A DNA stretch of 64,000 nucleotides from Psychrobacillus sp. FSL H8-0483 (GTDB taxonomy: Bacteria > Bacillota > Bacilli > Bacillales_A > Planococcaceae). The stretch spans positions 665,501 through 729,500 of the forward strand of contig NZ_CP152052.1 in the NCBI RefSeq assembly GCF_038637725.1. Direction: 5' to 3'. Under the pieces are notes generated by a model. The model did not search any database. It worked only from the letters and a program-made list of their open reading frames with translations, and had not been told where the DNA came from. Made by a program: the position numbers and the translations under genes. Below are positions 34,168 to 43,650 of the stretch, piece by piece (positions within the stretch are counted from its first letter, which is position 1; each line of letters starts with the position of its first letter).

Positions 34168-35007
34168 ATGTTACGTACAATGATCACCGCAACGAACACA
34201 ATGTCCCAATTGCAAAGTCAATTAGATGTAATTGGAAACAACCTTTCCAACTCCAATACACACGGCTTTAAAGCGAAAGATGTAAAGTTTCAAGAGCTTC
34301 TTTATCAGCAATATAATAATGATAAGTTAGATAAAGTCGATCGACAATCTCCTACAGGGATTCGTTACGGAGTAGGTGCATCACTTGCTCAAGCGCAGAT
34401 GAACTGGAAACAAGGAAGTATTCAATCGACAGATCGCGATTTAGACTTCGCTTTTCAAGAACCAAAACAATACTTTAATATATTAATGCCAGACGGCGAA
34501 AATGGGCAACAAACAGCTTATACTCGCCAAGGAGCATTTTATGTGTCTCCACTTGAAAACGGACAATTAATGCTCGTAACCGGTGATGGATATCCTGTTG
34601 CTGACTCGACTGGACAACCAATAACGATTCCGGAAAACGTTTCGAGCTTTTCTGTAAATGATACAGGCATCCTTACAGCAACCTACTCAGACGGGGCAAC
34701 AGTACAAAGAGAGTTAGCAGTATCTGTTTTACAAAAGCCAGAGTTGATGGAACATATTTCTGGCACGTATATTGGGATGCCTGAGAATTTAGCTGCATTA
34801 GGTGTGAATGAACAAGACGTGATGACAAACTTGCAAGGGGCAGATCGAGGCGAAATCGCTCTTACAAACAAAGTGCTTGAAATGTCAAATGTAGATATAT
34901 CAAAAGAAATGACCGATCTTATGACGGCACAACGATCGTATCAATTTAATGCTCGTTCTATTACAATTGCGGATCAAATGATGGGTCTCATAAATGGAAT
35001 ACGATAA
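34168..35007 (+). CDS. flhP: Flagellar hook-basal body protein FlhP (FlgG family)
   Basis: This 279-aa rod protein has LDVIGNNLSNSNTHGFKAKD at the N-terminus and DLMTAQRSYQFNARSITIAD at the C-terminus. It is 21 bases after flhO and preceded by AGAAGGAGG. Together the two form the flagellar rod in B. subtilis. Confidence 0.93.
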   Translation: MLRTMITATNTMSQLQSQLDVIGNNLSNSNTHGFKAKDVKFQELLYQQYNNDKLDKVDRQSPTGIRYGVGASLAQAQMNWKQGSIQSTDRDLDFAFQEPKQYFNILMPDGENGQQTAYTRQGAFYVSPLENGQLMLVTGDGYPVADSTGQPITIPENVSSFSVNDTGILTATYSDGATVQRELAVSVLQKPELMEHISGTYIGMPENLAALGVNEQDVMTNLQGADRGEIALTNKVLEMSNVDISKEMTDLMTAQRSYQFNARSITIADQMMGLINGIR

Positions 35008-35033
35008 TCATTCCCGTAAAAGGAGTTATCTTT

Positions 35034-35294
35034 ATGACCGAAGAAGGAAAAATTTCTGGCAGACAACAGCGTAGATTAGAAAAAGAACAGGCAGCCGATG
35101 TGAAAAAAACAAAGTGGGTACAAATTCGCATGTTCCCTATTTGGCTACGCATACTATTAATCATCGTGCTTTTTGCTGGAGCAGCTGCTTTAGGACTAAT
35201 GGTTGGCTACGGAGTTTTGGGAGACGGATCACCAAAGGATGCGCTCAAATGGGAAACTTATCAGCATATTTTAGATATAAAAAATGGCAAATAA
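35034..35294 (+). CDS. EpuA-type small membrane protein (annotated as RNA polymerase subunit beta)
   Basis: This 86-aa protein has a charged N-terminal half ([11 protein letters not shown]) and one membrane helix (about residues 42-64). It matches the EpuA/PF11772 family, often labelled DNA-directed RNA polymerase subunit beta by default because of fusions or neighbours elsewhere. No polymerase domain is present. AAAGGAG site. Confidence 0.75.
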   Translation: MTEEGKISGRQQRRLEKEQAADVKKTKWVQIRMFPIWLRILLIIVLFAGAAALGLMVGYGVLGDGSPKDALKWETYQHILDIKNGK

Positions 35295-35314
35295 AGCTAT
35301 TGGAGGACCATAAC

Positions 35315-35758
35315 ATGTTAACAACAGAACAAGTACAAGCGATTTTACCACATCGCTACCCATTCTTAATGATAGACCGAATGTTGGAAGTAGAGGAAGG
35401 TAAACGTGCAGTAGGATTAAAAAATGTAACGATAAACGAAGAGTTTTTTAATGGCCATTTTCCAGGATATCCGGTAATGCCGGGCGTTCTAATTGTGGAA
35501 GCACTCGCACAAGTTGGAGCAGTAGCTGTTTTGCAAATTCCTGAAAATAAAGGCAGACTTGCTTTCTTTACAGGAATAGACAACTGTCGTTTCAAACGAC
35601 AAGTGAAGCCAGGCGATCAATTAAGATTAGAAGTAGTACTTACTAAGCTTCGTGGACCAATGGGAAAAGGTCATGGGATAGCAACAGTTGATGGTGAACT
35701 TGTTTGCGAAACAGACATTCTTTTTGCACTAGGACCAGTTGTAGAAGACAAAATCTAA
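35315..35758 (+). CDS. fabZ: 3-hydroxyacyl-[acyl-carrier-protein] dehydratase
   Basis: This 147-aa hot-dog enzyme dehydrates 3-hydroxyacyl-ACP in fatty acid elongation. [13 protein letters not shown], the catalytic H48 in [12 protein letters not shown] and E62 in VEALAQ are all present. ATG 35315 follows TGGAGG. The open frame extending upstream to 35114 overlaps the epuA-type gene and is rejected. Confidence 0.96.
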   Translation: MLTTEQVQAILPHRYPFLMIDRMLEVEEGKRAVGLKNVTINEEFFNGHFPGYPVMPGVLIVEALAQVGAVAVLQIPENKGRLAFFTGIDNCRFKRQVKPGDQLRLEVVLTKLRGPMGKGHGIATVDGELVCETDILFALGPVVEDKI

Positions 35759-35853
35759 TTTGCAATATTTGGTTACATAATATAAAATAGTATGAGCAAT
35801 TATTCTAAAGTGGATATATTGGCTTTTTAAATGTAGGGAGGATTAACATCTTC

Positions 35854-36243
35854 ATGTATAATGATTTATCATCAGGGATAAAAAGTAGTATTACTAGATC
35901 GATATCAAAGGCATTTGAACTATATATGGCAAAAATCGGCTGGGATGAAAATTCGTTTACAATGGAGGATTTTGTCAAGAGTTGGCAGGAGTACATAACG
36001 GAATCCGCTTCATGGTACGACAAAGTTCCTCTTGAAGTAAAGGAAAGTACAGATTTTCATGAAGAAGTTGCTAAAAAAATCAATGCTTCTATTGAAAAAA
36101 TCTTAGCAGAACCTGTGCACGAAAATTTAATTGCATCTATAGAAGTGATGCAGAACAAATTAAATACTCATTATAAATATGGATGTAAAGCGGAAGCATT
36201 ATACGTTGAATCTGTATTAAAAGAATTGGAAAAACAGGCATAA
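35854..36243 (+). CDS. Uncharacterised small cytoplasmic protein
   Basis: This 129-aa protein is predicted largely helical and acidic, without membrane segments or known motifs. It has a GGGAGG site upstream of the ATG. I do not recognise the family. It follows fabZ and precedes a lipoprotein gene. Confidence 0.65.
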   Translation: MYNDLSSGIKSSITRSISKAFELYMAKIGWDENSFTMEDFVKSWQEYITESASWYDKVPLEVKESTDFHEEVAKKINASIEKILAEPVHENLIASIEVMQNKLNTHYKYGCKAEALYVESVLKELEKQA

Positions 36244-36333
36244 TTGCCAGAGGATAGTTCCTTCTTGTCTTGGATAACCTATCGTAAGTCACTAAAAGGT
36301 GATGAAGATACCAAGAAAGGAGGAATTTTTTTT

Positions 36334-36681
36334 ATGTGGAAAAAAGCTGTTCCAGCTGTTGCTTTATGTTCACTTTTATTAGTCGGTTGTAACACCAATG
36401 ATGATACCGTCCCGTCGAATAATGAAACCCCAATGCAGGACATTAAGAGAGACGTGGAGGATGGGTTGACTCCGAATGTAAATACACCTTCACCGGATAG
36501 AGATGTGAACAACAATAATAACGGTGTAAATGATGGAACTATCAACAATGGAGTCAATGGAAATGGAACTCACCAAAATCTTCAGGAACAACCTATAACC
36601 CCTAATGCGGAAAACAAATGGATAAAAGAACCAAGCGTAAATGATAATGATGGAGTAATAAATGACGGCACGATGAAATAG
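36334..36681 (+). CDS. Asn-rich putative lipoprotein
   Basis: This 115-aa product has a signal peptide ending in lipobox LLLVGC, so it is expected to be lipid-anchored on the outer face of the membrane. The mature part is low-complexity and rich in Asn, Gly, Thr and Pro, with repeated NGVNDGTINNGVNGNG-like words. ATG 36334 follows AAAGGAGG. Function unknown; such proteins are common in spore formers. Confidence 0.7.
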   Translation: MWKKAVPAVALCSLLLVGCNTNDDTVPSNNETPMQDIKRDVEDGLTPNVNTPSPDRDVNNNNNGVNDGTINNGVNGNGTHQNLQEQPITPNAENKWIKEPSVNDNDGVINDGTMK

Positions 36682-36725
36682 AATTTGAAAAAGCTAACCA
36701 AATCAGTAAATTCTTTTTAAACAAA

Positions 36726-36776
36726 AATCCGGCACTTCTTGTTCAAGTTGTTTGAACAGGAAGTGCCGGATTTCTT
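36726..36776 (+). terminator. Intrinsic terminator after the lipoprotein gene
   Basis: AATCCGGCACTTC pairs with GAAGTGCCGGATT, with an inner GTTCAA/TTGAAC stem and a T-rich tail. Confidence 0.85.
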
Positions 36777-37151
36777 CTTTCATTTTCCAAATCCATTTCG
36801 ATTTTCTTGAGCGTTGTGGGTACGAAACGGAGGCCTGCACGATGCAGGTCACACATTCGTTGCGAAATGTTCTTTTATTTTGCGATGAGCTTTGCGCAGG
36901 AGCACCACGATGTCGCGTACTTAGACTGTGCTCCTTTAAATATCCACAACGATGATCGAAAATAGTGTATCAGGAAGTGAGGCAGTTACTTCCTGATACA
37001 CTTAGCCCTCGGTAACGATGTAGTAGTGATTATTTCGTCCAAAACGAACCAAAAACGTACAAGTGCAAAATCGACTCTATCTATCATACTGTGATGATAG
37101 AAGAAAATTCTGACCAAAGCACTCCGGAAACGATGAAGAAAAAATTGATGC
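36777..37151 (+). other. Gene-free spacer with a repeat fragment and a palindrome
   Basis: There is no convincing gene. It holds a GAGCTTTGCGCAGGAG string (about 36881-36900) related to 1332-1347, and a 14-bp inverted repeat GTGTATCAGGAAGT/ACTTCCTGATACAC (36965-37001) with no T-tract. The rest is unremarkable. Confidence 0.5.
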
Positions 37152-37172
37152 AAAAAACGGAAGATATCCGTT
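37152..37172 (-). terminator. Intrinsic terminator of ywpF
   Basis: On the minus strand AACGGA and TCCGTT form a short stem followed by a T-tract; it overlaps the ywpF stop codon. Confidence 0.55.
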
Positions 37173-37596
37173 AATCTTTTTTTAATGAAGGTCTTGTTTT
37201 CATGTCATGCTCAAATTTAGCTAAAAGTTCTTGTCCTGTATATCCATCTTCAATTAAGTCTGCAAGTAGAGATTCTGCATATTGTCTTCTAGCCCGCTTC
37301 AATGTCCCACGAAGCAATACGGATAGATGTTTTCCAATCCGTTTGACCGAATAGGTAGCGACTTCAAAATGAGCAGGTTCGTTTTCTGGATAAGAAATGA
37401 CAACTTTTGCTCTAAACAATTCGTTTGTTGATTTTAATTCGTTAAAAAAATCCTCGAATTTTTGATCAATAAATAATTCTAAAATCCAAGAACGACTGCT
37501 ATTTTCTTGGTTAATGACAATGCCATCTTCAAGGACAATTGGTACTTCTTCGTTTTCCCGAATCAGATTAACTGAGATCATTTTAAACGTTTTCAT
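37171..37596 (-). CDS. ywpF: YwpF-like family protein
   Basis: This 141-aa protein has the YwpF pattern: MKTFKMISVNLI at the start, a predicted all-beta N-terminal region, and a helical C-terminus (RRQYAESLLADLIEDGY). It lies between fabZ and ssbB, as in B. subtilis. Role unknown. ATG 37596 follows AAAGGTGG; a TTG two codons earlier is less likely. Confidence 0.82.
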   Translation of the reverse strand: MKTFKMISVNLIRENEEVPIVLEDGIVINQENSSRSWILELFIDQKFEDFFNELKSTNELFRAKVVISYPENEPAHFEVATYSVKRIGKHLSVLLRGTLKRARRQYAESLLADLIEDGYTGQELLAKFEHDMKTRPSLKKD

Positions 37597-37742
37597 GGGC
37601 AATCCACCTTTTAAGGACTAATTAAAACTAATTATAGCATAGTGAGACATTGGAAAAAAATAATTGCAAAAACTACTAAAATTGTATTCTTGATTTAATC
37701 CATAACACAGTTTTCTAAGAATTAGTTAAAAAGGAGTGTGCA

Positions 37743-37786
37743 AAAATGGAATTTTGACAAGGAAAAACGCTTCAAAATGAAATTGC
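37743..37786 (+). promoter_or_regulatory. ComK box upstream of ssbB
   Basis: AAAA-N5-TTTT at 37743-37755 and a second, imperfect AAAA-N5-TTGC at 37774-37786, separated by 18 bases, one of the spacings used by ComK. It ends 6 bases before the ssbB -35 box. B. subtilis ssbB is a late competence gene under ComK control. Confidence 0.6.
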
Positions 37787-37792
37787 TGGCTT

Positions 37793-37821
37793 TTGCTAAC
37801 AATTTACAATGGCTTTATGAT
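37793..37821 (+). promoter_or_regulatory. sigmaA promoter of ssbB
   Basis: TTGCTA (37793-37798), 17-base spacer, TATGAT (37816-37821), placed just downstream of the ComK box and before the AAAGGAGGTGA ribosome site. Confidence 0.6.
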
Positions 37822-37851
37822 AATGCTAGTCAAAGAAAAGGAGGTGACAGG

Positions 37852-38250
37852 GTGAACACAGTTTCAATAATCGGACGAATGACAAAATCTCCGCAACTCA
37901 AACAATTATCAGAAGGGAGGGTGCAAACAAGTTTTGTAATCGCCGTCAGTAAAGCCTATAAAAATGATGAAGCGGACTTTGTGCTATGCACGATTTGGGG
38001 AAAGCTCGCAGAAACGACCGTTAAGTATTGTGGGAAAGGCTCGCTTGTTGGGATAACAGGTAGGCTTAATACGAGGTCATATGAAAAAGGCGAAGGAACA
38101 AGAGTATTCGTAACAGAAGTAGTTGTGGAGGACATCCGATTTTTAGCAACGAAGAAACGGGAAGAGGGAGAAGATAGACAGGAACAAGACAAGAAAATGG
38201 AGAGCGATTTTGAATTTCCAACAACACAATCCAATCAACTTCCAGTATAA
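37852..38250 (+). CDS. ssbB: Single-stranded DNA-binding protein SsbB
   Basis: This 132-aa OB-fold protein (B. subtilis YwpH/SsbB type) binds incoming single strands during transformation. VSIIGRMTKSPQL and the CTIWGKLAETTVKYCGKGSLV strand are typical. Its acidic tail is short and lacks the DDDIPF-like partner tip of SsbA. GTG 37852 follows AAAGGAGGTGACAGG; the upstream open frame covers the ComK box and promoter. Confidence 0.92.
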   Translation: MNTVSIIGRMTKSPQLKQLSEGRVQTSFVIAVSKAYKNDEADFVLCTIWGKLAETTVKYCGKGSLVGITGRLNTRSYEKGEGTRVFVTEVVVEDIRFLATKKREEGEDRQEQDKKMESDFEFPTTQSNQLPV

Positions 38251-38292
38251 ATATTAAATGGCCGCAACCAATTTAATGCTGAACACGAGAGG

Positions 38293-38326
38293 AAAACCTG
38301 ACCGATGAAGCGCGGTCAGGTTTTTT
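38293..38326 (+). terminator. Intrinsic terminator after ssbB
   Basis: AAACCTGACCG pairs with CGGTCAGGTTT, followed by a T-tract. Confidence 0.9.
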
Positions 38327-38540
38327 ATGTTGGAGCTGTTAAACTACATTGTTGCCATTTGGTAAAATCCATTTGTTTTCCGCGGGCGAACCGCCAAGCC
38401 TCCTCGGCTGGGCCTGTTGGGTCTCATCTGGCTCTTTAACGCAGGAATCTGTGCGGATCCTACCGCTAATTAATCGCTAAAAACAACTGTAAAATATAAT
38501 AGTAGTTTAATGTTCTATTCTATTCGAGAGTGGCTCAATA
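38327..38540 (+). other. Spacer with a GC-rich repeat fragment
   Basis: Between ssbB and the end of ywqA. Contains TTCCGCGGGCGAACCGCC and GCCTCCTCGGCTGG (about 38374-38406), resembling the GC-rich core words of the MITE-like elements. No gene or terminator recognised. Confidence 0.4.
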
Positions 38541-41255
38541 TCAAATCGATAACGTCAACAAATCTTTTAAATCTGTATCCGACATTTCAGTAATCCACTG
38601 ACTAGAATGAATGAGCTCTTCCGACAACGCTTGTTTTTCTACAAGCAGCTTGTCAATTTTTTCTTCAATCGTCCCAATGGTAATGAATTTATGCACATGG
38701 ACAAAATTCGTTTGTCCAATCCGATAGGCACGGTCAGTCGCTTGATTTTCTACTGCTGGGTTCCACCAGCGATCGGCATGTAGCACATGGCTTGCAGCGG
38801 TTAAGTTTAAGCCAGTTCCACCTGCCTTCAAAGATAGAAGGAAAATAGGGAATTCTTTTGCTTGAAAAGCTTCTACTAAATGATCACGCTGATTTTTTGG
38901 CATACTACCTGTTAAAAATGGCGTATCAATGTCATAAAGTTCAGCTAGACAATGTTGTAGCAGATGTCCCATGCCAATGTATTGCGTAAAGATCAGACAT
39001 TGCTCTCCACGGGCTGCAATTTCTCCAGCTAGAGTTACAATTCGTGCAAGCTTCTCGGAGCGTTCTAGCATATCCTCTGCGTCATCAAATGGTTCTTTCA
39101 GATAAAGGGCAGGATGATTACATAGCTGCTTTAACTTACTTAGCATCTTCAAGATAAGCCCTTTCTTCTCAAATCCAGTAAGCGTATCCAACTTGCTCAC
39201 TGTTTCCTGAATAAGCGATTCATACAAAGCAGCTTGCTCCGTAGTCAATGCGCAATATTCACGTTGCTCCAGCTTTTCAGGCAGGTTAAGCAGTAACTCA
39301 GGATCTTGCTTCGTTCTTCTCAGTAAGAAAGGCTGAATTTTTATGCGTAACTTATGCTTGGTGGAATCTGCATTATCGCGTTCAATTGCTGCGATGTAAT
39401 TTTCCTGAAACTTACGGAATGATCCTAGATAGCCTTTATGAATAAAGTCGAAAATGGACCATAACTCCGATAATCTATTTTCTACAGGTGTTCCTGTTAA
39501 GGCTATATGGTGCCCTCCAGTTAACTTGCGAATTGCACGAGATTGCTTCGTATGCATATTTTTAATGTTTTGCGCTTCGTCCAGTGTGATGCTAGACCAC
39601 ACAATCTCTTGAAGAGATTCAATATCTTGCATCGCTGTACCAAACGTTGTAATAACAACATCTGCAGTCAAATCTATTTCTTTCGTACGAGCAGATCCAT
39701 AATGTGTATGCACTTTCAGCGAAGGAGCAAATTTGGCTAACTCTTTTTGCCAGTTCCCTAAAACGGAAGTTGGGCAAATGATAAGTGAAGGTGATTGCTG
39801 TTGTTCACCTTCATGTACGTGTAGTAAATAAGAAATTAACTGAACTGTCTTGCCGAGTCCCATATCATCCGCTAAACAAGCGCCAAATTTTTCATTGCGC
39901 ATGAATACGAGCCACTCGAGACCGAGCTGCTGATAAGGTCGAAGGGTTGTCAATAAATTTGGAGAAACTTCGACAGTTGGAAATCCTTTTTTCTCGGAAA
40001 GCTGTTCCATAAGTGATTGAAGAGATTTCTGCATTTCAAACTGGAATAGCGGATCTTCTTCTGACTGTTCGTTATCGTCATCTAATGCGAGTGCGATTTC
40101 TTCTGGAATTTCTCGGAATAGAAGCTCTTTTACTGTCCAATTTTCATCTTCTGATTTCTTCATTAATTCACGAATCTGATGCATCCAAGCCGCGTCGATA
40201 CGGAACCACTCATTACCTGCTTGAATGTAAGAACGATTTTCATTCACCATTTGCTGAAAATCTTCCGCAGAAATTTCTTGACCGTTTAAAGAGAAGCTCC
40301 AGTTAAATTGCAAAATCTCGTTGAGCCCAGCTGCCGTTTTATACGTATTAGCAGTTTTGGCAATCGTTTTGACCTTCATTTTCGTTTCTTTCACGGCCTT
40401 TAACCATGCAGGAAGGACAACTTCAAAACCGAGCGCTTGTAATTTTATTAAGTCATCACGAAGAAACATTCGTACTTCCTCATCGGTTAATGTAGATGAG
40501 AAGAATGTATCAAGATTGGATGGGTCAATGGAAGAAATAAGTGAAAATATTTTTGCTTGGGTTTCTTCAATATAGCTACCGAATTCATTCCATTTGTCTG
40601 GTAATGCTTCTTTAATTGGTAATGTTTTTTTCCGAAATGCTGGCGTCCAGTATACACTGCTTTTTTTCCCACGTACGACTGTTTCTAGTAACCATGTATC
40701 ATCGAGTCCCTCTGGTTCAGATAAACGCAATGCGACTAATAAACTAGGGTGAGTAGATTGTGATTTAATTGGCCAACCACCTTGTTGAAAAAACGGTACA
40801 AGTGCTGGAACGTCCTCCATCGTAAGACCTGCTTGGAATAGCTTTTGTTTCACTGCATTTTCAATAAGAACTTTCGCTTTTACATCTATGTCGGCATTTA
40901 CTTGAATCATGTTTCCATCGAGTTGTAATACACTCCATAAATCTGGATTAGACCATACGCTCGCAGTTTCTTTAAACGTCTGTATCCATCCCTCTGAATC
41001 ATCATTTGCTCCTGAAAATGAAATAAAAGGATGTGCTTTTCCTGAAAATAGTTCAACCACTTCAACGGGTGTTGCGATTAGTGCATTTTCTTCCATTTGT
41101 GCGGTTAGTCCGAAAAAACTCTCGCGATGATCTATATATAAAGAGGGAACCCACTGTTCTACTGGAGTGGCAGCAGATGTTAGGTGGAAGCTTCCGTTCT
41201 CGGTTTTATGAATAGTTAGGGAAAATTCTTTTGTAATAGATAAAGGTTGAGTCAT
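38541..41255 (-). CDS. ywqA: SNF2-family helicase-like ATPase YwqA
   Basis: This 904-aa protein has an N-terminal SNF2-associated region (about residues 1-420) and then the two-lobe SNF2 motor: Walker A DDMGLGKTVQ, motif II TLDEAQNIKN, and late motifs SLKAGGTGLNLTAA and QATDRAYRIGQ. These motors translocate on duplex DNA and remodel protein-DNA complexes; the target is unknown. Its ATG overlaps the stop of the SWIM gene (ATGA), so the two are co-translated. The in-frame upstream extension lies inside that gene. Confidence 0.93.
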   Translation of the reverse strand: MTQPLSITKEFSLTIHKTENGSFHLTSAATPVEQWVPSLYIDHRESFFGLTAQMEENALIATPVEVVELFSGKAHPFISFSGANDDSEGWIQTFKETASVWSNPDLWSVLQLDGNMIQVNADIDVKAKVLIENAVKQKLFQAGLTMEDVPALVPFFQQGGWPIKSQSTHPSLLVALRLSEPEGLDDTWLLETVVRGKKSSVYWTPAFRKKTLPIKEALPDKWNEFGSYIEETQAKIFSLISSIDPSNLDTFFSSTLTDEEVRMFLRDDLIKLQALGFEVVLPAWLKAVKETKMKVKTIAKTANTYKTAAGLNEILQFNWSFSLNGQEISAEDFQQMVNENRSYIQAGNEWFRIDAAWMHQIRELMKKSEDENWTVKELLFREIPEEIALALDDDNEQSEEDPLFQFEMQKSLQSLMEQLSEKKGFPTVEVSPNLLTTLRPYQQLGLEWLVFMRNEKFGACLADDMGLGKTVQLISYLLHVHEGEQQQSPSLIICPTSVLGNWQKELAKFAPSLKVHTHYGSARTKEIDLTADVVITTFGTAMQDIESLQEIVWSSITLDEAQNIKNMHTKQSRAIRKLTGGHHIALTGTPVENRLSELWSIFDFIHKGYLGSFRKFQENYIAAIERDNADSTKHKLRIKIQPFLLRRTKQDPELLLNLPEKLEQREYCALTTEQAALYESLIQETVSKLDTLTGFEKKGLILKMLSKLKQLCNHPALYLKEPFDDAEDMLERSEKLARIVTLAGEIAARGEQCLIFTQYIGMGHLLQHCLAELYDIDTPFLTGSMPKNQRDHLVEAFQAKEFPIFLLSLKAGGTGLNLTAASHVLHADRWWNPAVENQATDRAYRIGQTNFVHVHKFITIGTIEEKIDKLLVEKQALSEELIHSSQWITEMSDTDLKDLLTLSI

Positions 41256-42832
41256 AGTGGCAAGTTTCCTTTCTCTATTTCTTGTTGTAATGCACGAAGA
41301 CGGCGATATTTTTCTCGGACATTTTCGACGTATGCATTCCAATATTCCGTTTCATTAGATTTTTTCGCTACCTGTTTCATTTTCTTCCAAATTCGTACCG
41401 CTTGCTTGTAGCTGTATCGGTTTTTTTCTTGGATAAAACGCATCGCGTAATGATGGTAAAGCGGTAGCAATACTTCAGGGGCATCTTCCTTCACGATGGA
41501 AAGTCCACATGCCTCTGCATATTCAAGAGAAGAATTCGCTGACTGATGAAGCGCCATCCAATCTCGGTAACGTTTCCCTTTCAACAACAAATTCGAATAA
41601 GACTGTATGCCGTACAGCCCAAAGGATTTGTATAGGTTTTCAAGTTCTTCAGGCTCTAATCGTATAGAATCAAACAATAATTCTAATCTACGTATAAGCA
41701 TGACACGAGATGGGTTTTGAATCACTTCATTCAAATAGTACGAAATATGAGGCAATAGCTTTCTTGCAAGCTCATTCACTAATTCTTTATTAGCGGAATG
41801 AAGCGCCTTTTCACAGACTTCCACCCATTCCAGCAGTTGTTCTCTCTCCATATGTTCAGCCGCTTCTAGCAGTTCGTCTGTCTTAGACAAGGTAAGGTAG
41901 AAATACGGTAACACCATATTTAAAGGTATATCATCTTCTGTTTTATCAAGCTGTTGTAAGTATGCCACTTCTTTTTCGCGCGTCGCTTTGTCGGTCACAA
42001 GTGCATCCCAAAAAGACAAATACACATGCTTTCGATAGCGAATAAGCGTCTCTGTCTCCAAATAGAATGTACGAACTTGTTCCATCATTTCGTCGTAAAA
42101 GGGATCTGCTGCAAACATTCTAGGTTTGGAAGCGAGCTGGGACAAGTGATCATCTATTTCATCTACAAATTCATTTAGAAAATGGAAGACACGGTTGCGC
42201 ATATTAGATTCGGCGAATGGCTCTAAATACGGCCATATTTTTATTAATATAGAAAGGTCTATATACACGTCAAAGATAGGTTGCCATTCGCGTTCAAATG
42301 GGCGAGACTTACGTATCTGTGTTTTTAAATCATGGACTGCAAACTCTAACAAATAGAAACTAGCAGGTGGGTAATTTGAAATAAACTTACGGAAAAAATT
42401 ATCGACAAGAATATTCCAACTTCTAGGACTACGCTCATCTCTTAGTAAGCTCAACTGGGCGTGGTCTGCATTGGAACGCCAAGCTGAAATCCAATTCGAC
42501 AACGAATCATTTTGTTGATACAAATAAAAAACTGCCGCCACAATATGTCGACAAGGCTTGTGCATTGGGCAAGGGCAGTGAAACGAATCGGTCAATAAAT
42601 TATACGTAACATCAATATTGCTTACATCACGAATCGAAAAATCAACACGGTGATCCTGCGGATAGTAATTCGTAATCGAAACAGCACCATTTCGAACAAA
42701 GAAAGTTGCACGTCGAACGAGCTCCTCGTCCTCTATAATAGCAGGATGTAGCTTCTTTTCGATTGTCTTCATTGACTCATCGATATACTTTTTATAATGT
42801 GTTGCAAGTTTTTGGTATGAAGTAAGATTCAA
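41252..42832 (-). CDS. ywqB: SWIM zinc-finger protein YwqB
   Basis: This 526-aa protein has a SWIM motif CPCPMHKPCRH (C-x-C...C-x-H) near residue 90, then a long helical region (AEHME, LELLFDSIRLEPEEL) like other SNF2-linked SWIM proteins. SWIM fingers are thought to bind DNA or proteins. TTG 42832 after TTAGGAGAGA is preferred over the ATG at 42868, which has no ribosome site. Forms an operon with ywqA, as in B. subtilis. Confidence 0.88.
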   Translation of the reverse strand: MNLTSYQKLATHYKKYIDESMKTIEKKLHPAIIEDEELVRRATFFVRNGAVSITNYYPQDHRVDFSIRDVSNIDVTYNLLTDSFHCPCPMHKPCRHIVAAVFYLYQQNDSLSNWISAWRSNADHAQLSLLRDERSPRSWNILVDNFFRKFISNYPPASFYLLEFAVHDLKTQIRKSRPFEREWQPIFDVYIDLSILIKIWPYLEPFAESNMRNRVFHFLNEFVDEIDDHLSQLASKPRMFAADPFYDEMMEQVRTFYLETETLIRYRKHVYLSFWDALVTDKATREKEVAYLQQLDKTEDDIPLNMVLPYFYLTLSKTDELLEAAEHMEREQLLEWVEVCEKALHSANKELVNELARKLLPHISYYLNEVIQNPSRVMLIRRLELLFDSIRLEPEELENLYKSFGLYGIQSYSNLLLKGKRYRDWMALHQSANSSLEYAEACGLSIVKEDAPEVLLPLYHHYAMRFIQEKNRYSYKQAVRIWKKMKQVAKKSNETEYWNAYVENVREKYRRLRALQQEIEKGNLPL

Positions 42833-43068
42833 ACGGATCTCTCCTAAGAAAAAAGGCTTTCCTTCCATTATACGTATAAACGGTCACGAATAAAAGCCGT
42901 ACATCGAATCCTTCTTCAAAAAAACGGATGGTGTCCACAATTTCTTATTATAAATGGCTTAGAAATGCCAATTAATAGAACAGCGCTTATCTTACACGGT
43001 GGAAAACGAAAAAGCTTTTACCCAGCCTAAGTTGGAGGAAATACCCCAAAGTAGCATTAGCAAAAGCT

Positions 43069-43467
43069 TTAATCCTTTTTCATTATATTAGTAATGAAGC
43101 GTTTACGTTCTTTATCATCCGTTGAAGTGGATACTACTTGCATGGTGAAGTCTCGATATTCTTTCAAATGTACCACTTGCGAGACGTACTCCTCTTGAAA
43201 AGACTCTATATACCTTGTTCGACTTTCCCTTGCTTCAAGTCCGGGATTTTTACTTTTGAACGGAATGTCCTTCAACATATTAAAAAAGAGGTCTTGTGGG
43301 ATGGCATAAACCTCCACAAATTTCATTAATAAATCAATTGGTATTGCCAAATCGCCTCTTTCATATTTCGACAAGACGGAATGATCAATACCTAGGCTCT
43401 TGGCAGCTTCCATTTGCGTAATTTCAAGTTGTTCCCGATATGCACGAATATGTTCGTAAAAGGCCAT
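43069..43467 (-). CDS. XRE-family helix-turn-helix regulator
   Basis: This 132-aa protein has an N-terminal HTH_3 domain (residues about 4-60; QLEITQMEAAKSLGIDHSVLSKYERGD) and an uncharacterised helical C-terminus. Targets unknown. It is divergent from the small orphan at 43651, with an inverted repeat between them that could be its operator. ATG 43467 is chosen on spacing from GAAGGGA; ATG 43476 is too close to it. Confidence 0.85.
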   Translation of the reverse strand: MAFYEHIRAYREQLEITQMEAAKSLGIDHSVLSKYERGDLAIPIDLLMKFVEVYAIPQDLFFNMLKDIPFKSKNPGLEARESRTRYIESFQEEYVSQVVHLKEYRDFTMQVVSTSTDDKERKRFITNIMKKD

Positions 43468-43530
43468 CCTATCCATTTCCCTTCGATATTCAATGGAACA
43501 AGGATATCGAAATAATAGGAGGAAATAGTT

Positions 43531-43614
43531 AAAATCGCCAAAATGGAGATTTTAATATAATTATATGATTTATAGTGTATATAGAATATATAATTACTAT
43601 TACATATAAGTAAT
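43531..43614. promoter_or_regulatory. Inverted repeats in the divergent promoter region
   Basis: AAAATCGCCA-AAA-TGGAGATTTT (43531-43553, 9 of 10 pairs) and ATTACT...AGTAAT (43593-43614) lie between the XRE gene and the orphan at 43651. The first looks like a repressor operator, possibly autoregulatory. Confidence 0.4.
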
Positions 43615-43650
43615 TTTTAGGAAATATATAGATAGAATGGAGTGGTTAAT

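Noticed and set aside
37738-37851. N-terminal extension of ssbB
   Set aside because: This stretch holds the ComK box and promoter; AAAGGAGGTGA places the start at GTG 37852.
41256-41342. N-terminal extension of ywqA
   Set aside because: It lies inside the ywqB coding sequence without a ribosome site.
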